Notes: generated by a model not told the origin, from the letters alone. A stretch of 64,000 nt of DNA from Acidimicrobiales bacterium (GCA_022425325.1 JAKMFW010000082.1:1-64000); one strand, 5' to 3'. Shown: positions 46,665 to 57,430, numbered from the stretch's first letter. Translations and numbers: made by a program.

Positions 46665-48124
46665 CGCTTGCGCAGCACGCCTTTTTGGACCTTGCCCATG
46701 GCGTTGCGCGGGAGCGCGTCGATCACCTCGATCCGACGCGGGTGTTTGAACCGCGCCAGGGCGGTGTCGAGCGCGGGTCGGATGTCGGCCGCGCCGAGCG
46801 GCGTCCCCTCGCAGACGAGTACGGCCACTACCTGTTCGCCGAAGTCAGGGTCGGGAACGCCGATGACAGCGGACTCGGTGATCCCGTCGATTTCGTCGAG
46901 GACGAGCTCGATTTCCTTGGGGTAGATGTTCTCGCCACCACTGATGATCATGTCGCTCGCCCGGCCTTGCAGGGTGATCCGGCCGTCGGTGGCCATGGTG
47001 GCGATGTCGCCAGTGATGAACCAGCCGTCGTCGGTGTACGCGTCGGCTGTTGCATCGGGCTGCCGCCAGTATTCGCGCATGACCTGACGGCTTCGGATGG
47101 CGACGACCCCGGCCTCGCCGGCGGCGAGTTCAGCGCCGTTGGTGTCGACGATGCGGGCTTCGACGCCTGGAAGGGCGTAGCCGACGGTGCCGGCGATGCG
47201 GTCACCGTCGTAGGGGTTCGAGGTCGTGATGCCCGTTTCGGACATGCCGTAGCGCTCACAGATCCGATGGCCGGTACGGTCGGTGAACGCAGCGAAGGCC
47301 GGTTCCGTGAGTGGTGCGGACCCGCAGGTGAACAACCGCATCGACGCACATCGCTCGGCGGCGAGGCGCGGTGATGCGCAGAGCCGGGCGTAGTGGGTCG
47401 GCACGCCCATGAAGACGGTGCCCTCCGCAAACCCATCGAGTACGGCATCGACGTCGAAGCGACGCAGGAAGGTGACGGGAATGGCGGACAGCAGCGCGCA
47501 GTGGAGTGCCACGAAGAGGCCGTGGACGTGGAAGATCGGCAGGCCGTGAATGAGATGATCGTCAGGGGTGAAGTGCCACGTGTCGTGGAGGGCGTGGGCG
47601 TTGGCTCGAAGTCCCTCGTGGGTGAGGGCGGCGCCTTTGGGTCGGCCCGTGGTTCCTGACGTGTAGAGGATCGCCGCGAGGTCGTCGTCGCTTCGCTCAA
47701 CCGGCTCGGTGACGGGAGCGACCGCCGTCGCCCGACGGGTGAGACTTCCGGCACCGTCGGGGTCGAGCGTCAACCAGGTCGGCTCCTCGGCTACCGACGG
47801 GTCGACGACGATGACCGCCGGTTCGGCGTCGTCAATGAAGTAGCGACGTTCATCGGTGGTGAATGCGGGGTTGAGCGGCACGTGCACGGCGCCCGCCCAC
47901 AGGCACGCAAGGTAGAGCGCGACCGCTTCGGGCGATTTCTCCACGTGCACGAGCACGCGATCGCCGGGTTGTGCACCTGCGTCGATGAGGACGGCCGCGT
48001 AGACCCGGACCTGGTCGAAGAACTCGCCGTAGGTCCAGGAGCGTTGGCCGTCGAGAAGGAACGGCGCGTCGAGACGGCCGATCGCGGCGGCGTGGAATTC
48101 GGCGGCGACGTTCCCGCCGGTCAT
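46640..48124 (-). CDS. AMP-dependent acyl-CoA synthetase (malonyl-CoA synthetase-like)
   Basis: AAILYTSGTTGRPKGAALTHEGL, ERYGMSETGI, GWFITGDIATMATDGRITLQGRASDMIISGGENIYPKEIE, PRNAMGKVQKGVLR. Confidence 0.9.
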   Translation of the reverse strand: MTGGNVAAEFHAAAIGRLDAPFLLDGQRSWTYGEFFDQVRVYAAVLIDAGAQPGDRVLVHVEKSPEAVALYLACLWAGAVHVPLNPAFTTDERRYFIDDAEPAVIVVDPSVAEEPTWLTLDPDGAGSLTRRATAVAPVTEPVERSDDDLAAILYTSGTTGRPKGAALTHEGLRANAHALHDTWHFTPDDHLIHGLPIFHVHGLFVALHCALLSAIPVTFLRRFDVDAVLDGFAEGTVFMGVPTHYARLCASPRLAAERCASMRLFTCGSAPLTEPAFAAFTDRTGHRICERYGMSETGITTSNPYDGDRIAGTVGYALPGVEARIVDTNGAELAAGEAGVVAIRSRQVMREYWRQPDATADAYTDDGWFITGDIATMATDGRITLQGRASDMIISGGENIYPKEIELVLDEIDGITESAVIGVPDPDFGEQVVAVLVCEGTPLGAADIRPALDTALARFKHPRRIEVIDALPRNAMGKVQKGVLRKRYASADAG

Positions 48125-48126
48125 CG

Positions 48127-48591
48127 TCAGCCCTGGAAGAGGATCATCGACAGGTAGGTCAGTGACGGCTTCGGGCTGTCCTTCACATGGATCGCCGACT
48201 CGAAGGTGAGCAGTGTGCCGAGCGTGTGCTTCTCGGCGCTCACGACGCGGGAGCGGGCGTGCAGGGTGGCCCCGGCCGGGACCGGGCGGCGAAACTGCAG
48301 GCCGCCGGAGCCGAAGTTCACGACGTTCTTCATGCCGGTGAGTTGGACCGGCATGGAGATCAGGCTCGGCATGAGACTGAGGGTCAGGAAACCGTGGGCG
48401 ATCGGGCCACCGAAGGGGCTTTCCTTCTCGCAGCGCTCGACGTCGACGTGAATCCACTGGTGGTCGCCGGTCAGGTCGGCGAACTGGTTGATCATCTCCT
48501 GTGTGACGACGAGTTCGTCGCCCCACTCCCCGTACTCCTCGGAGGCTTGAGCGTTGATGGCGTCGATGTCGTCGAAAGCGATGGCAGTCAC
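48127..48591 (-). CDS. MaoC family (R)-specific enoyl-CoA hydratase
   Basis: INQFADLTGDHQWIHVDVERCEKESPFGGPIAHGFLTLSL; GTG start. Confidence 0.93.
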   Translation of the reverse strand: MTAIAFDDIDAINAQASEEYGEWGDELVVTQEMINQFADLTGDHQWIHVDVERCEKESPFGGPIAHGFLTLSLMPSLISMPVQLTGMKNVVNFGSGGLQFRRPVPAGATLHARSRVVSAEKHTLGTLLTFESAIHVKDSPKPSLTYLSMILFQG

Positions 48592-48663
48592 GGTCGGCAG
48601 CGTACGACCGGGGCCCACCGCCCGCACGTTGACGAGCTGTGAACGGTCATTACCATCGTCCGC

Positions 48664-49329
48664 ATGGGAACCCCTTCGATGAGCCGTACCGGTGACGTCT
48701 TCGTGATCGATGTCGGCGACGACGAGAACATGACGTCCGTCGCCTGGGTGGCGGCGATGAACGAATTGCTCGACGACGTCGATGCGGCTGAAGGGCCGAA
48801 GGCACTTGTCACTACCTCGTCGGCACTGAAGCACTTTTCCAATGGTCTCGATACGCCGTGGATGGCGATGGCCGAGAGCGGTGCTGTCGTCGCCTACGTC
48901 GATTCGTGCTTCCGACTGGTGCACCGAATGATGCTGCTCGGCGTGCCGACCGCCGCGGCCGTGACCGGCCATGCCTTCGGCCTCGGCGCGTTCATCGTGC
49001 TCGCACACGACCAGGCCGTGATGCGAGAGGATCGCGGCTTCTGGAACCTGCCCGAGGTGCACCTCGCCATGAACTTTCCGCCTGGGCTGATGAACGTGGT
49101 GCGCTCCCGGATCGCAGTGCCGGAACTCGCCCGTGCCGTCGTTGTTGGTCACCGCTACACCGGTCCTGACGCCGCGGCCGCAGGAATCGTCGACGAGGCG
49201 CTGCCGCTGGACGGACTGACCGACGCCGCAATCGCCCGTGTCGCGCCACTCTCGGGTACGGCCGGCGACAATCTGACGACGATCAAGCGCCAGCTCTATC
49301 CATTGGTCGCCGAACTCGCCGACGGCTGA
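48664..49329 (+). CDS. enoyl-CoA hydratase/isomerase family protein
   Basis: GHAFGLGAFIVLAHDQAVMREDRGFWNLPEV crotonase-fold motif. Confidence 0.8.
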   Translation: MGTPSMSRTGDVFVIDVGDDENMTSVAWVAAMNELLDDVDAAEGPKALVTTSSALKHFSNGLDTPWMAMAESGAVVAYVDSCFRLVHRMMLLGVPTAAAVTGHAFGLGAFIVLAHDQAVMREDRGFWNLPEVHLAMNFPPGLMNVVRSRIAVPELARAVVVGHRYTGPDAAAAGIVDEALPLDGLTDAAIARVAPLSGTAGDNLTTIKRQLYPLVAELADG

Positions 49330-49360
49330 ACGTCGGGTCGGCTGTTCGGGTTTCTTTGGA

Positions 49361-50569
49361 TCAGCCCCGAGGGACGTCGATCCAGGGAATCTCCTTGTCG
49401 ACCCGAGGCTCACCCGGAAGGCCGAGCACCTGCTCGCCGAGGATGTTCTTCATGACCTCGGTGGTGCCGCCTTCGATGGAGTTGGCCCGAGCCCGCAGGA
49501 AGGCGTAGCCGACACCGGCACCGGAGCCGGTGAGGTCGACCTCGCCGGGGCGACGGAAGGCGTAGTCGAACTCGATCTGGCCTTCCATGCCCTGCAGGTC
49601 GACGGCCTTTTCGAAGATGGCCTGGTTGAGTGTGGCCATCATCGACTTACCGACGGAGCCCTCCGGGCCCGGGTTGCCGGCCTTCGCGGCTTGCGATGCC
49701 CGCATGTTGGTGAGGCGGAGTGCCTCGGCCTTGATCCAGAGCTTCATGACGTCGTCGCGGTTCTGGGGCGTGCGGACCCACTCGGGGGCCTTCTCCCAGA
49801 TGGCGGTGAGGCCAGCGATTGCACCGCCGCCGCGCTTCGGACCGCCTGAGCCGCCACCGCTGCCGCCGATCGCAGTGCGTTCGTTCATCAGGGTGGTGAG
49901 CGCAGCGCGCCAGCCCTCGCCCTCGGCACCGATGCGGTACTCGTCGTGCACGCGCACGTCGGTCATGTAGACCTCGTTGAACTCGGCCTCGCCGGTGATC
50001 TGCCGCAGCGGGCGAACCTCAACACCGGGCGCCTTCATGTCGAGGGCGAAATAGGTCATGCCACGGTGCTTGGGCACGTTCGGATCGGTGCGGGTGACGA
50101 GCATGCCGAAGTCGGCGATGTGGGCGAGCGTGTTCCACACCTTCTGGCCGTTGACGATCCATTCGTCACCGTCCTTGATCGCCTTTGTGCCGAGACCGGC
50201 AAAGTCGGAGCCGGCGCCGGGTTCGGAGAACAACTGGCACCATTTCTCCTCGCCGGTGAACATCGGGCGGAGGAAGCGCTGCTTCACCTCTTCGGAGCCG
50301 TGGGTGAGGATCGTCGGGCCCGCCAAGGCGATGAAGAACATCGACGCGTCCATCGGGGGTGCCCCTGCCTCGTGCAGGCGCTGGTTGACGACCTTCTGCA
50401 ACTGCGGTCGTGCGCCGAGGCCGCCGTGGCCCTCGGGGTACATGACCCAGGCGAGCCCGTGGTCGAACTGGTGGCCTCGGAATTCCTCGTAGCTCTGGGT
50501 CGAGGGATCGTTGTCGGCGAGGAGGGTGTCGAGGGCGGCTTCAACCCTCTGAAGTTCAGCGTCACTCAT
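49361..50569 (-). CDS. acyl-CoA dehydrogenase
   Basis: CQLFSEPGAGSDFAGLGTKAIKDGDEWIVNGQKVWNTLAHIADFGMLVTRTD; EGGTTEVMKNILGEQVLGLP. Confidence 0.94.
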   Translation of the reverse strand: MSDAELQRVEAALDTLLADNDPSTQSYEEFRGHQFDHGLAWVMYPEGHGGLGARPQLQKVVNQRLHEAGAPPMDASMFFIALAGPTILTHGSEEVKQRFLRPMFTGEEKWCQLFSEPGAGSDFAGLGTKAIKDGDEWIVNGQKVWNTLAHIADFGMLVTRTDPNVPKHRGMTYFALDMKAPGVEVRPLRQITGEAEFNEVYMTDVRVHDEYRIGAEGEGWRAALTTLMNERTAIGGSGGGSGGPKRGGGAIAGLTAIWEKAPEWVRTPQNRDDVMKLWIKAEALRLTNMRASQAAKAGNPGPEGSVGKSMMATLNQAIFEKAVDLQGMEGQIEFDYAFRRPGEVDLTGSGAGVGYAFLRARANSIEGGTTEVMKNILGEQVLGLPGEPRVDKEIPWIDVPRG

Positions 50570-50645
50570 AAGTGACAGTCTGGCTGACACATGACGTCGC
50601 GAGCTACTCGGCGGTATCGGCTGTCGGCTACTACGGTCGACGCCC

Positions 50646-51431
50646 ATGACGTCGCTTGCTGACTACGCCGCCGCCCACCGCATCGCCTACGACGAACTTG
50701 CGTCCGTGATCGCGGGCCTTGATGACGACCAACTTGCCACGCAATCGTTGTGTCCGGATTGGGATGTCCGTGCGTGCGCTGCGCATGCCATCGGGATCGA
50801 CCAAGCGCTCACTGGGTGGGTGCCCGACACCGAGAACCTCTTCGACTTCGCCATCGCCGCCCGGTTCATGGAGGAAGCGGCGTCGATGTCGCCGGCCGAG
50901 TTTGCCTCCGCGATCGCGGCCATCGCCGACGCCCGAGTCGCCGATCTCGAGTCGCTTGACCCGTCGATTGTCGACGAACCGTCGATGACACCGGTTGGAC
51001 CGCAGGCGTACGGCAACTTCTTGCAGATCCGCGTCTTCGATCTGTGGGTTCACAACCGTGACATCGCCATTCCGCTCGGTGTCGAACTGCCCGACGGCGG
51101 CCCGACCGCCGAGCAAGCGCTGAACGAAGTCCACCGTTCGATGGGGTACATCGCCGGCAAGAAGATCGGCCTCGAGGACGGGATGTCGATGACCGTCGAG
51201 GTCACGGGTGGCGCCCCTCGCACGATGCATGTCGCGGTCGACGGGCGTGCCGGCCTGGTCGATTCGCTCGACGAGCCGACGTTCACCCTTACCGCCGACA
51301 CGGAGACGTTTGTGATGCTGGCGTGTGGCCGAGTCGATCCACAAGCGCGCATTGATGCCGGCCGGATCTCCTGGACGGGCGATTCCGAATGGGGCGAGAA
51401 GGCCGCCCGCAACCTCCGCTTCACGATGTAA
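50646..51431 (+). CDS. maleylpyruvate isomerase family mycothiol-dependent protein
   Basis: SLCPDWDVRACAAHAIG DinB-like motif; QIRVFDLWVHNRDIA; SCP-like C-terminus. Confidence 0.8.
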   Translation: MTSLADYAAAHRIAYDELASVIAGLDDDQLATQSLCPDWDVRACAAHAIGIDQALTGWVPDTENLFDFAIAARFMEEAASMSPAEFASAIAAIADARVADLESLDPSIVDEPSMTPVGPQAYGNFLQIRVFDLWVHNRDIAIPLGVELPDGGPTAEQALNEVHRSMGYIAGKKIGLEDGMSMTVEVTGGAPRTMHVAVDGRAGLVDSLDEPTFTLTADTETFVMLACGRVDPQARIDAGRISWTGDSEWGEKAARNLRFTM

Positions 51432-51434
51432 GGC

Positions 51435-52679
51435 TCAGCCGGCGAGCGCCATTCCGGCGTAGAGGGCCACGCCGTTGCGCATTGCGTCCTCGTTCACTCG
51501 CATGAGGTTCGAGTGGTTCGGCGCCGCCGTCGACCAGTGTTCGTCGTCGGGGCACACGCCGAGAAAGGCCATCGAGCCCGGCACGTGCTGGAGGACGTAG
51601 CTGAAGTCCTCGGCACCCATCACGGGTCGGGGCATCGCAACGAATGTGCCGCTGCCCATGATCTCGTTGGTGACCTGGGCGACGAGTTCCTGTTGACCTG
51701 AGTGATTGATCGTCACTGGGTAGCCAGGCGTGACGTTGGTGGTGCAGGTGCAGCCATGGGCGGCGGCGTTGCCTTCGGCGACTCGGCTGATGTTGTTCTG
51801 GAGGGTCTCGCGGGTGTGCTCGTCGTGGGCGCGGATTGTGCCTTCCATCCATGCCTGATGCGGGATGATGTTGTTGGTGGTTCCCGCCTCGACATGGGCG
51901 ACGGTGACGAGCCCGGACTGGGTTGCCTCGATGGAACGACCGACCATCGTGTGCAGCCCGGTGATGGTCGAGGCCATGGCGGGGATCGGGTCGGCGCACT
52001 GGTGCGGGGCCGAGGCGTGGCCACCTTCGCCATGGATCGTGATCTCGAATCGGTCGGCTGAGGCCATGATCGCGCCGTCTTTGGTTGTGATCATGCCCGA
52101 GGGCATGTTGGTGAAGGCATGGATCGCGAACGCTCGGTCGACACCGTCGAGCACGCCTTCCTCGATCATGAACTTCGCGCCGTGGAAGCCTTCCTCGCCG
52201 GGTTGGAACATGAAACGGATCTTCCCGGTGAAGGAGTCCTTGCTGTCGGCGAGAAGCTTTGCGGCGCTGACCAGCATGGCGACGTGGGTGTCGTGCCCGC
52301 AGGCGTGCATCCGTCCGTCGTGCTTGCTCTTGAAGTTGGAGGGGTAGTCCTCTTGCAGCGGAAGGGCATCCATATCGCCGCGCAGCAGCACGGTGGGGCC
52401 GGGCTTGCCTGAATCGAGATCGGCGACGACCGACGTGGTCGACTCGCCGAGCGTGATGTCGAGACCGAGGCCGGTGAGCGCCTCAGTGATCTTCGTCTGC
52501 GTCTCCGGGAGGTGCAGGCCGAGTTCGGGGTCGTGGTGGATCGCCCGCCGCAACTCGACCGTGTCGGCGTCGAGGGCTTCCGCAGCGGTGGCGAGATCGG
52601 GTCCGAGTTCAGCGAGGCTCATGAGCAACGTTGGCCCATCAGGGAAGGGCTGCGCAACGCCCGGTTGAGGTTGGGGCAT
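51435..52679 (-). CDS. M20 family amidohydrolase/peptidase
   Basis: LLRGDMDALPLQEDYPSNFKSKHDGRMHACGHDTHVAMLVSAAKLL; GAEDFSYVLQHVPGSMAFLG. Confidence 0.93.
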   Translation of the reverse strand: MPQPQPGVAQPFPDGPTLLMSLAELGPDLATAAEALDADTVELRRAIHHDPELGLHLPETQTKITEALTGLGLDITLGESTTSVVADLDSGKPGPTVLLRGDMDALPLQEDYPSNFKSKHDGRMHACGHDTHVAMLVSAAKLLADSKDSFTGKIRFMFQPGEEGFHGAKFMIEEGVLDGVDRAFAIHAFTNMPSGMITTKDGAIMASADRFEITIHGEGGHASAPHQCADPIPAMASTITGLHTMVGRSIEATQSGLVTVAHVEAGTTNNIIPHQAWMEGTIRAHDEHTRETLQNNISRVAEGNAAAHGCTCTTNVTPGYPVTINHSGQQELVAQVTNEIMGSGTFVAMPRPVMGAEDFSYVLQHVPGSMAFLGVCPDDEHWSTAAPNHSNLMRVNEDAMRNGVALYAGMALAG

Positions 52680-52721
52680 GGAGAAGATCCTCCGCGCCTG
52701 ATCACCCGCTACCGTCCGATC

Positions 52722-53543
52722 ATGCGATTGGGAGTGCACCTACCGCAGTACGGACGGGCGGCGTCGCCGGAAGCGATCGTCTCGGTGGCGGTTCGGGCCG
52801 AGGAACTCGGCTTTGCCGACGTGTGGGTCTCGGACCATGTCGCGATCCCGGCATCCCAGGGCTATCCGTCGCCGTACCTGTTCGATCCCGTGCTCACGCT
52901 TGGTTGGGCTGCCGCTGTCACGAGCCAGATCCGGCTCGGCACGAGTGTCATGGTGGTGCCCCAACATCACCCGCTCCAGCTCGCTAATCAGCTTGCGAGT
53001 CTCGATCGGCTGAGCGGAGGCAGGGTGACACTCGGTGCCGGCGTCGGTTGGTCCAAGGCCGAGTTCGAGGCGCTGGATCAGGACTTTCACACCCGTGGTC
53101 GCCGCATGGACGAGGCTCTCGAACTCATGCGACTCGCCTGGACCACCGACCCGACCACGTATCGGGGCGACTTCTTCACGTTGGAGGAGTTCAAGATCCA
53201 ACCGAAGCCGGTCGGGTCGATCCCGATCTGGATTGGTGGTACGTCGGACGCCGCGATTGCCCGAGCGGGTCGGGCCGACGGCTACCAGGGCATCTCGATG
53301 TCGCCTGACGAGATGGCGACGTTCGTCGATCGCTTGCGTGAGGCAGGCGCCGGCGACGAGTTCGTCGTGAGCTATCGCACCGGCTGGGACCCGAACGGGA
53401 TGGACCATCGCCAGATCGTCGAAGAGGCCGAGGCGTACACCGAGGCGGGCGTCCACCATGTCGTTGCGGCTCCGTGGCGGCGCACTGCCGAGGAGTGGAT
53501 CGACTCGATGGCGACGTTGGTCGAGCTGGTGCCGCTCGATTGA
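52722..53543 (+). CDS. LLM-class F420-dependent oxidoreductase
   Basis: GVHLPQYGRAASPEAIVSVAVRAEELGFADVWVSDHVA; IWIGGTSDAAIARAGRADGY. Confidence 0.88.
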   Translation: MRLGVHLPQYGRAASPEAIVSVAVRAEELGFADVWVSDHVAIPASQGYPSPYLFDPVLTLGWAAAVTSQIRLGTSVMVVPQHHPLQLANQLASLDRLSGGRVTLGAGVGWSKAEFEALDQDFHTRGRRMDEALELMRLAWTTDPTTYRGDFFTLEEFKIQPKPVGSIPIWIGGTSDAAIARAGRADGYQGISMSPDEMATFVDRLREAGAGDEFVVSYRTGWDPNGMDHRQIVEEAEAYTEAGVHHVVAAPWRRTAEEWIDSMATLVELVPLD

Positions 53544-53546
53544 GCG

Positions 53547-55808
53547 CTACTGCCGGCTCATCTCGGCTGCTAGCTCGGCCTTGCGTGCCTCGGCGTCCTG
53601 TCGGCTGATCAGCTGGAACTCCATCGTCTGAAGGTCGCCCTCGAAGGCGAACGGGGCGGCGTACTCACGGCTCACCGGCGATCCTGCGTCGAGCGCGACC
53701 GACATGCCGACGGAGGAGATCGTACTCATCATCCACGGAATCTCGCCCGACCCGACGATGTCGCCGTCGACAGTGAGCGTGACCACGGCGGTGCGCTTCG
53801 GCCCTCGGAGAAACTGTGCATGCAAGGTGGTGGAGCCGTCGGGGATCGGTGCGTCGGAACGGATGATCGTGTGGTGGTCGAATGCGTTGTAGTCGAACAC
53901 GAGGTGATCGTCTTTCACGAAGAAGGCGATGCCGGAATTCTCCGTGCCGGTCGCGAAGAGCACGCCGTCCTGCCCCGCTTCGCGACGCACGGTGGCGATC
54001 GCGTCGAAGCTGCGGCCGCCGAGCGACGCACCGGCCTGTGACGGCAGTGGTGCGATCGGTGGCCGGTAGACATAGCGCCTGTTGGCCGGGTGGGGGGATC
54101 GGTCGCGGTGTCGGGTGCCGAAAAGTTGGAGCATGCGGTCGTCAAGGGGGAGCACACCGTGGAGTTCGGCCTCTCCCCACCACCGGTCGATGAGTTCGGT
54201 GAGTTTCTCGGGGTTCGACCCGGCGAGATCGGTGCACTCCGATGGGTCGACCGCAACGTGGTACAGCTCCCACGTGTCGTCGTCGAACGAGGTGCCGGCT
54301 TCGTGCCGGGTGACCGCTTTCCAGCCGTCGAGCCAGATGCCCCGGTGGCCGCCCATCTCGAAGTACTGGACGTCCTTGCGGCTCGGCTCGTCGGTGCCGG
54401 TGAACGTGTAGCCGAGCGAGGTGCCGCTGATCGGCATCTGTTCGCGCCCGCGGTAGGTGCCCTTGGGTGTGACGCCGCACGCCTCGTAGATGGTCGGCGC
54501 GATGTCGTTGACGTGGTGGAACTGGTGGCGGAGTTCGCCACCGACATCGCCAAGGCCCTCGGGCCAGTGCACGACGAGCGGCACATGCACGCCACCTTCG
54601 TGGGTGTTCTGCTTGTACCACTTGAATGGCGTGTTGCCGGCTTGGGCCCAGCCCCACGGGTAGTTGGTGTGGCTGTGCGGACCACCGATTTCGTCGAGGT
54701 GGTCGATGGCCTGCTCCGGCGTTTCGAGAATGCCGTTGAAGAACTTCATCTCATGCATGACACCGAACGGACCGCCTTCCTGGGAGGCGCCGTTGTCGGC
54801 CAGCACCACCACGATGGTGTTGTCGAGTTGCCCGAGGTTGCGCAGCGAGTCGATCAGGCGCCCGACCTGGGCGTCGGTGTGCTCGAGGAATGCGGCAAAT
54901 GCCTCCTGGAGGCGAGCTGCGAGGCGCTGGTGCACCTCGGGCATGTCGTCCCATGCCTCGACTCCGGGGTTGCGGGGCGCGAGTTGAGTGCCTTCGATGT
55001 GGAGGCCCAACTCCTGCTGACGGGCGAACCATTCGGCGCGGACATCGTCCCAGCCTTGGTCGAATGCCCCGCGGTACTTGTCGAGGTAGGACTGCGGTGC
55101 CTGGTGTGGTGCGTGGGTGGCACCGAAGGCGGCGTAGAGAAAGAACGGACGATCGGGGCGCACCGACACGGAGTCGTGCATGAACTGGATCGCCTTGTCG
55201 ATGATGTCCTCGCTGACGTGGTAGCCCTCAGCAGGGCCCCTCGGTGGGTCGATGTGGTGGTTGTCGTAGGTCAGCGATGGGCTGAACTGGTCGGTCTCGC
55301 CGTCCAGGAAGCCGTAGAAGCGATCAAAGCCCCGTTGCAGTGGCCACTGGTCGTAGGGGCCGGCCGCTGAGCACTGCTCCATAGGCGCGAGGTGCCACTT
55401 GCCGACGGCGAACGTCGAGTAGCCCTCGTCGTGTAGCACCTCGGCCATCGTCGCGGCGTGGTCGGAGATCTGACCGGTGAGGTTGGGGAAGCCACTGTTC
55501 ATGTTCGACACGCCCCGCATGCCGACGGCGTGGTGGTTGCGGCCGGTGAGGAGGGCCGCACGCGTGGGGGAGCACAGCGGCGTCACATGGAAGTTCGTGT
55601 AGCGCAGGCCATCGGCGGCGAGGGCGTCAATGTTCGGCGTGTCGATCGACGAGCCGTAACACCCGAGCTGTGAAAAGCCGAGATCGTCGAAGAGCACGAC
55701 GACGACGTTGGGGGCGTCGTCGCCGGGATGGCGTGGTTCGGGCCAGTCCGGTATCGAGTCATCGACGGTTCGCCCGATCGTGCCGTTCCAGTCCCCGTAG
55801 GTCGTCAT
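53547..55808 (-). CDS. type I arylsulfatase, formylglycine-type
   Basis: NVVVVLFDDLGFSQLGCYGS; CSPTRAALLTGR sulfatase signature; about 750 aa. Confidence 0.94.
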   Translation of the reverse strand: MTTYGDWNGTIGRTVDDSIPDWPEPRHPGDDAPNVVVVLFDDLGFSQLGCYGSSIDTPNIDALAADGLRYTNFHVTPLCSPTRAALLTGRNHHAVGMRGVSNMNSGFPNLTGQISDHAATMAEVLHDEGYSTFAVGKWHLAPMEQCSAAGPYDQWPLQRGFDRFYGFLDGETDQFSPSLTYDNHHIDPPRGPAEGYHVSEDIIDKAIQFMHDSVSVRPDRPFFLYAAFGATHAPHQAPQSYLDKYRGAFDQGWDDVRAEWFARQQELGLHIEGTQLAPRNPGVEAWDDMPEVHQRLAARLQEAFAAFLEHTDAQVGRLIDSLRNLGQLDNTIVVVLADNGASQEGGPFGVMHEMKFFNGILETPEQAIDHLDEIGGPHSHTNYPWGWAQAGNTPFKWYKQNTHEGGVHVPLVVHWPEGLGDVGGELRHQFHHVNDIAPTIYEACGVTPKGTYRGREQMPISGTSLGYTFTGTDEPSRKDVQYFEMGGHRGIWLDGWKAVTRHEAGTSFDDDTWELYHVAVDPSECTDLAGSNPEKLTELIDRWWGEAELHGVLPLDDRMLQLFGTRHRDRSPHPANRRYVYRPPIAPLPSQAGASLGGRSFDAIATVRREAGQDGVLFATGTENSGIAFFVKDDHLVFDYNAFDHHTIIRSDAPIPDGSTTLHAQFLRGPKRTAVVTLTVDGDIVGSGEIPWMMSTISSVGMSVALDAGSPVSREYAAPFAFEGDLQTMEFQLISRQDAEARKAELAAEMSRQ

Positions 55809-55882
55809 GCTGCAAGGGTAGATGTTTTGGCATGCGTACTGCCAGTTTCTCTTCGTGCCATGGCCCACGTACGCTCTGCGCC

Positions 55883-56923
55883 ATGAAGCTGTCGATGATG
55901 CTCACGTACTCCGGCGACCCGCGGCTGGCCGCGGCCGAAGCCGCCGATCTAGAGAAGGCCGGCATCGATGTCGGCTGGGTGCCGGAGCTCTACGGCTTCG
56001 ACGCCGTGTCGATCCTGGGTTACCTCGCTGCGAAGACCGACACCATGGAGCTCGGTTCGGGCATCTTCAACATCTACGGCCGCACCCCCAGCACGATCGC
56101 CATGACCGCCGCCGGGCTCGACGCAGTCTCAAGCGGGCGCTTCATCCTCGGCCTCGGTGCGTCCGGCCCGCAGGTCATTGAGGGGTTCCATGGCGTGAAG
56201 TACGACAAGCCCCTCGGCCGTCAGCGCGAGATTATGGAGATCTGTCGTGCGATCTGGCGGCGAGAGGTCGTGGTGCACGACGGCCCGAACTACCAGCTCC
56301 CGCTTCCGGAAGATCAGGGCACGGGGCTCGGCAAGCCACTGAAGCTGATCAACCATCCTGTGCGCGAGGACATCCCGATCTATCTCGCCTCGCTCGGCCC
56401 GAAGAACGTCGAACTCACCGCCGAGGTCGCCGACGGCTGGCTGCCCGCCTTCTTCCATCCCGACAAGGCCGACGGCGTGTGGAAGGCCGATCTCGACGCC
56501 GGTCTCGCCAAGCGCGATCCTGCCCTCGGCCCGCTCCAGGTCTCGACTGGTGGCGCGCTGTGCATCACCGACGACGACGAAATGGCCCGCAAGATCCGCG
56601 ATGCCGGTCGCTTTATGACGGCGCTGTACGTCGGCGGCATGGGCGCGAAGGGCAAGAACTTCTACAACAACATCTTCCGCAAGTACGGCTACGAGCAGGA
56701 AGCCGAGCAGATCCAGGACCTCTACCTCGACGGCAGGAAGGACGAGGCGATGGCGCTCGTTCCCCAGGACTACCTCGACGCCACGGCACTCGTCGGCGAC
56801 GAGGGCTTCGTGCGCGAGCGGGTGGAGGCCTACCGGTCGGCCGGGGTGACGCACCTGCAGATCTCGCCGACCGGCCCGAATCCGATGGCCGATATCGAGA
56901 AGGTGAAGAGCTGGGTCAGCTGA
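55883..56923 (+). CDS. LLM-class F420-dependent oxidoreductase
   Basis: MKLSMMLTYSGDPRLAAAEAADLEKAGIDVGWVPELYGFDAVSILGYLAAKTDTMELGSGI. Confidence 0.9.
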   Translation: MKLSMMLTYSGDPRLAAAEAADLEKAGIDVGWVPELYGFDAVSILGYLAAKTDTMELGSGIFNIYGRTPSTIAMTAAGLDAVSSGRFILGLGASGPQVIEGFHGVKYDKPLGRQREIMEICRAIWRREVVVHDGPNYQLPLPEDQGTGLGKPLKLINHPVREDIPIYLASLGPKNVELTAEVADGWLPAFFHPDKADGVWKADLDAGLAKRDPALGPLQVSTGGALCITDDDEMARKIRDAGRFMTALYVGGMGAKGKNFYNNIFRKYGYEQEAEQIQDLYLDGRKDEAMALVPQDYLDATALVGDEGFVRERVEAYRSAGVTHLQISPTGPNPMADIEKVKSWVS

Positions 56924-56938
56924 CCCGACACCGTTCCG

Positions 56939-57430
56939 TCAGGCGCGTTGCGCTTCGAGGCTGCGCTCGAGTCCAGCAAGTGACTGGCGGAGTGTCTTCG
57001 ACAGTTGCCGCTTGAGCACGCGAAAGAGCAGCCCGGTGCGGGGCTTTGGCTGGAGTGCCATCAGGTAGGTGACCCGAACCCGGTCATCGGAGAGAACCTG
57101 GATGTCGACCCGTTCGTTCAGCGTCTCGGTGACGAGACCGAGCGGCCCCTCGGCTTCAACGACGGAGAAGCCCCAGGAACAAGGCTCGTCCCAGACGATG
57201 AACTCCTCGTGGATGGGCTTCTTCGCAACCCAGACGGTGCGGGTCGATCCGAGGCCGGTACCGCCGGTCGCCTCCGCCTTGTCGAGCGCGCTGAACCACT
57301 CCGGCCACCGTTCGTGATCGCACAGCACGTCCCACACTTCCTGGGGGGTAGCGCGGATCTCGCGCACAGCTCGGATCTTGAGCGGTGCACGGTCGGTCCA
57401 GTCGGCGGGCTGACGGGTCATCACGGCCAT
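56939..57430 (-). CDS. SRPBCC family protein
   Basis: VREIRATPQEVWDVLCDHERWPEWFSALDKAEATGG. Confidence 0.85.
   Translation of the reverse strand: MAVMTRQPADWTDRAPLKIRAVREIRATPQEVWDVLCDHERWPEWFSALDKAEATGGTGLGSTRTVWVAKKPIHEEFIVWDEPCSWGFSVVEAEGPLGLVTETLNERVDIQVLSDDRVRVTYLMALQPKPRTGLLFRVLKRQLSKTLRQSLAGLERSLEAQRA

Noticed and set aside
54090-55370. 426-aa plus-strand ORF
   Set aside because: Antisense to the arylsulfatase with intact CSPTR motif.
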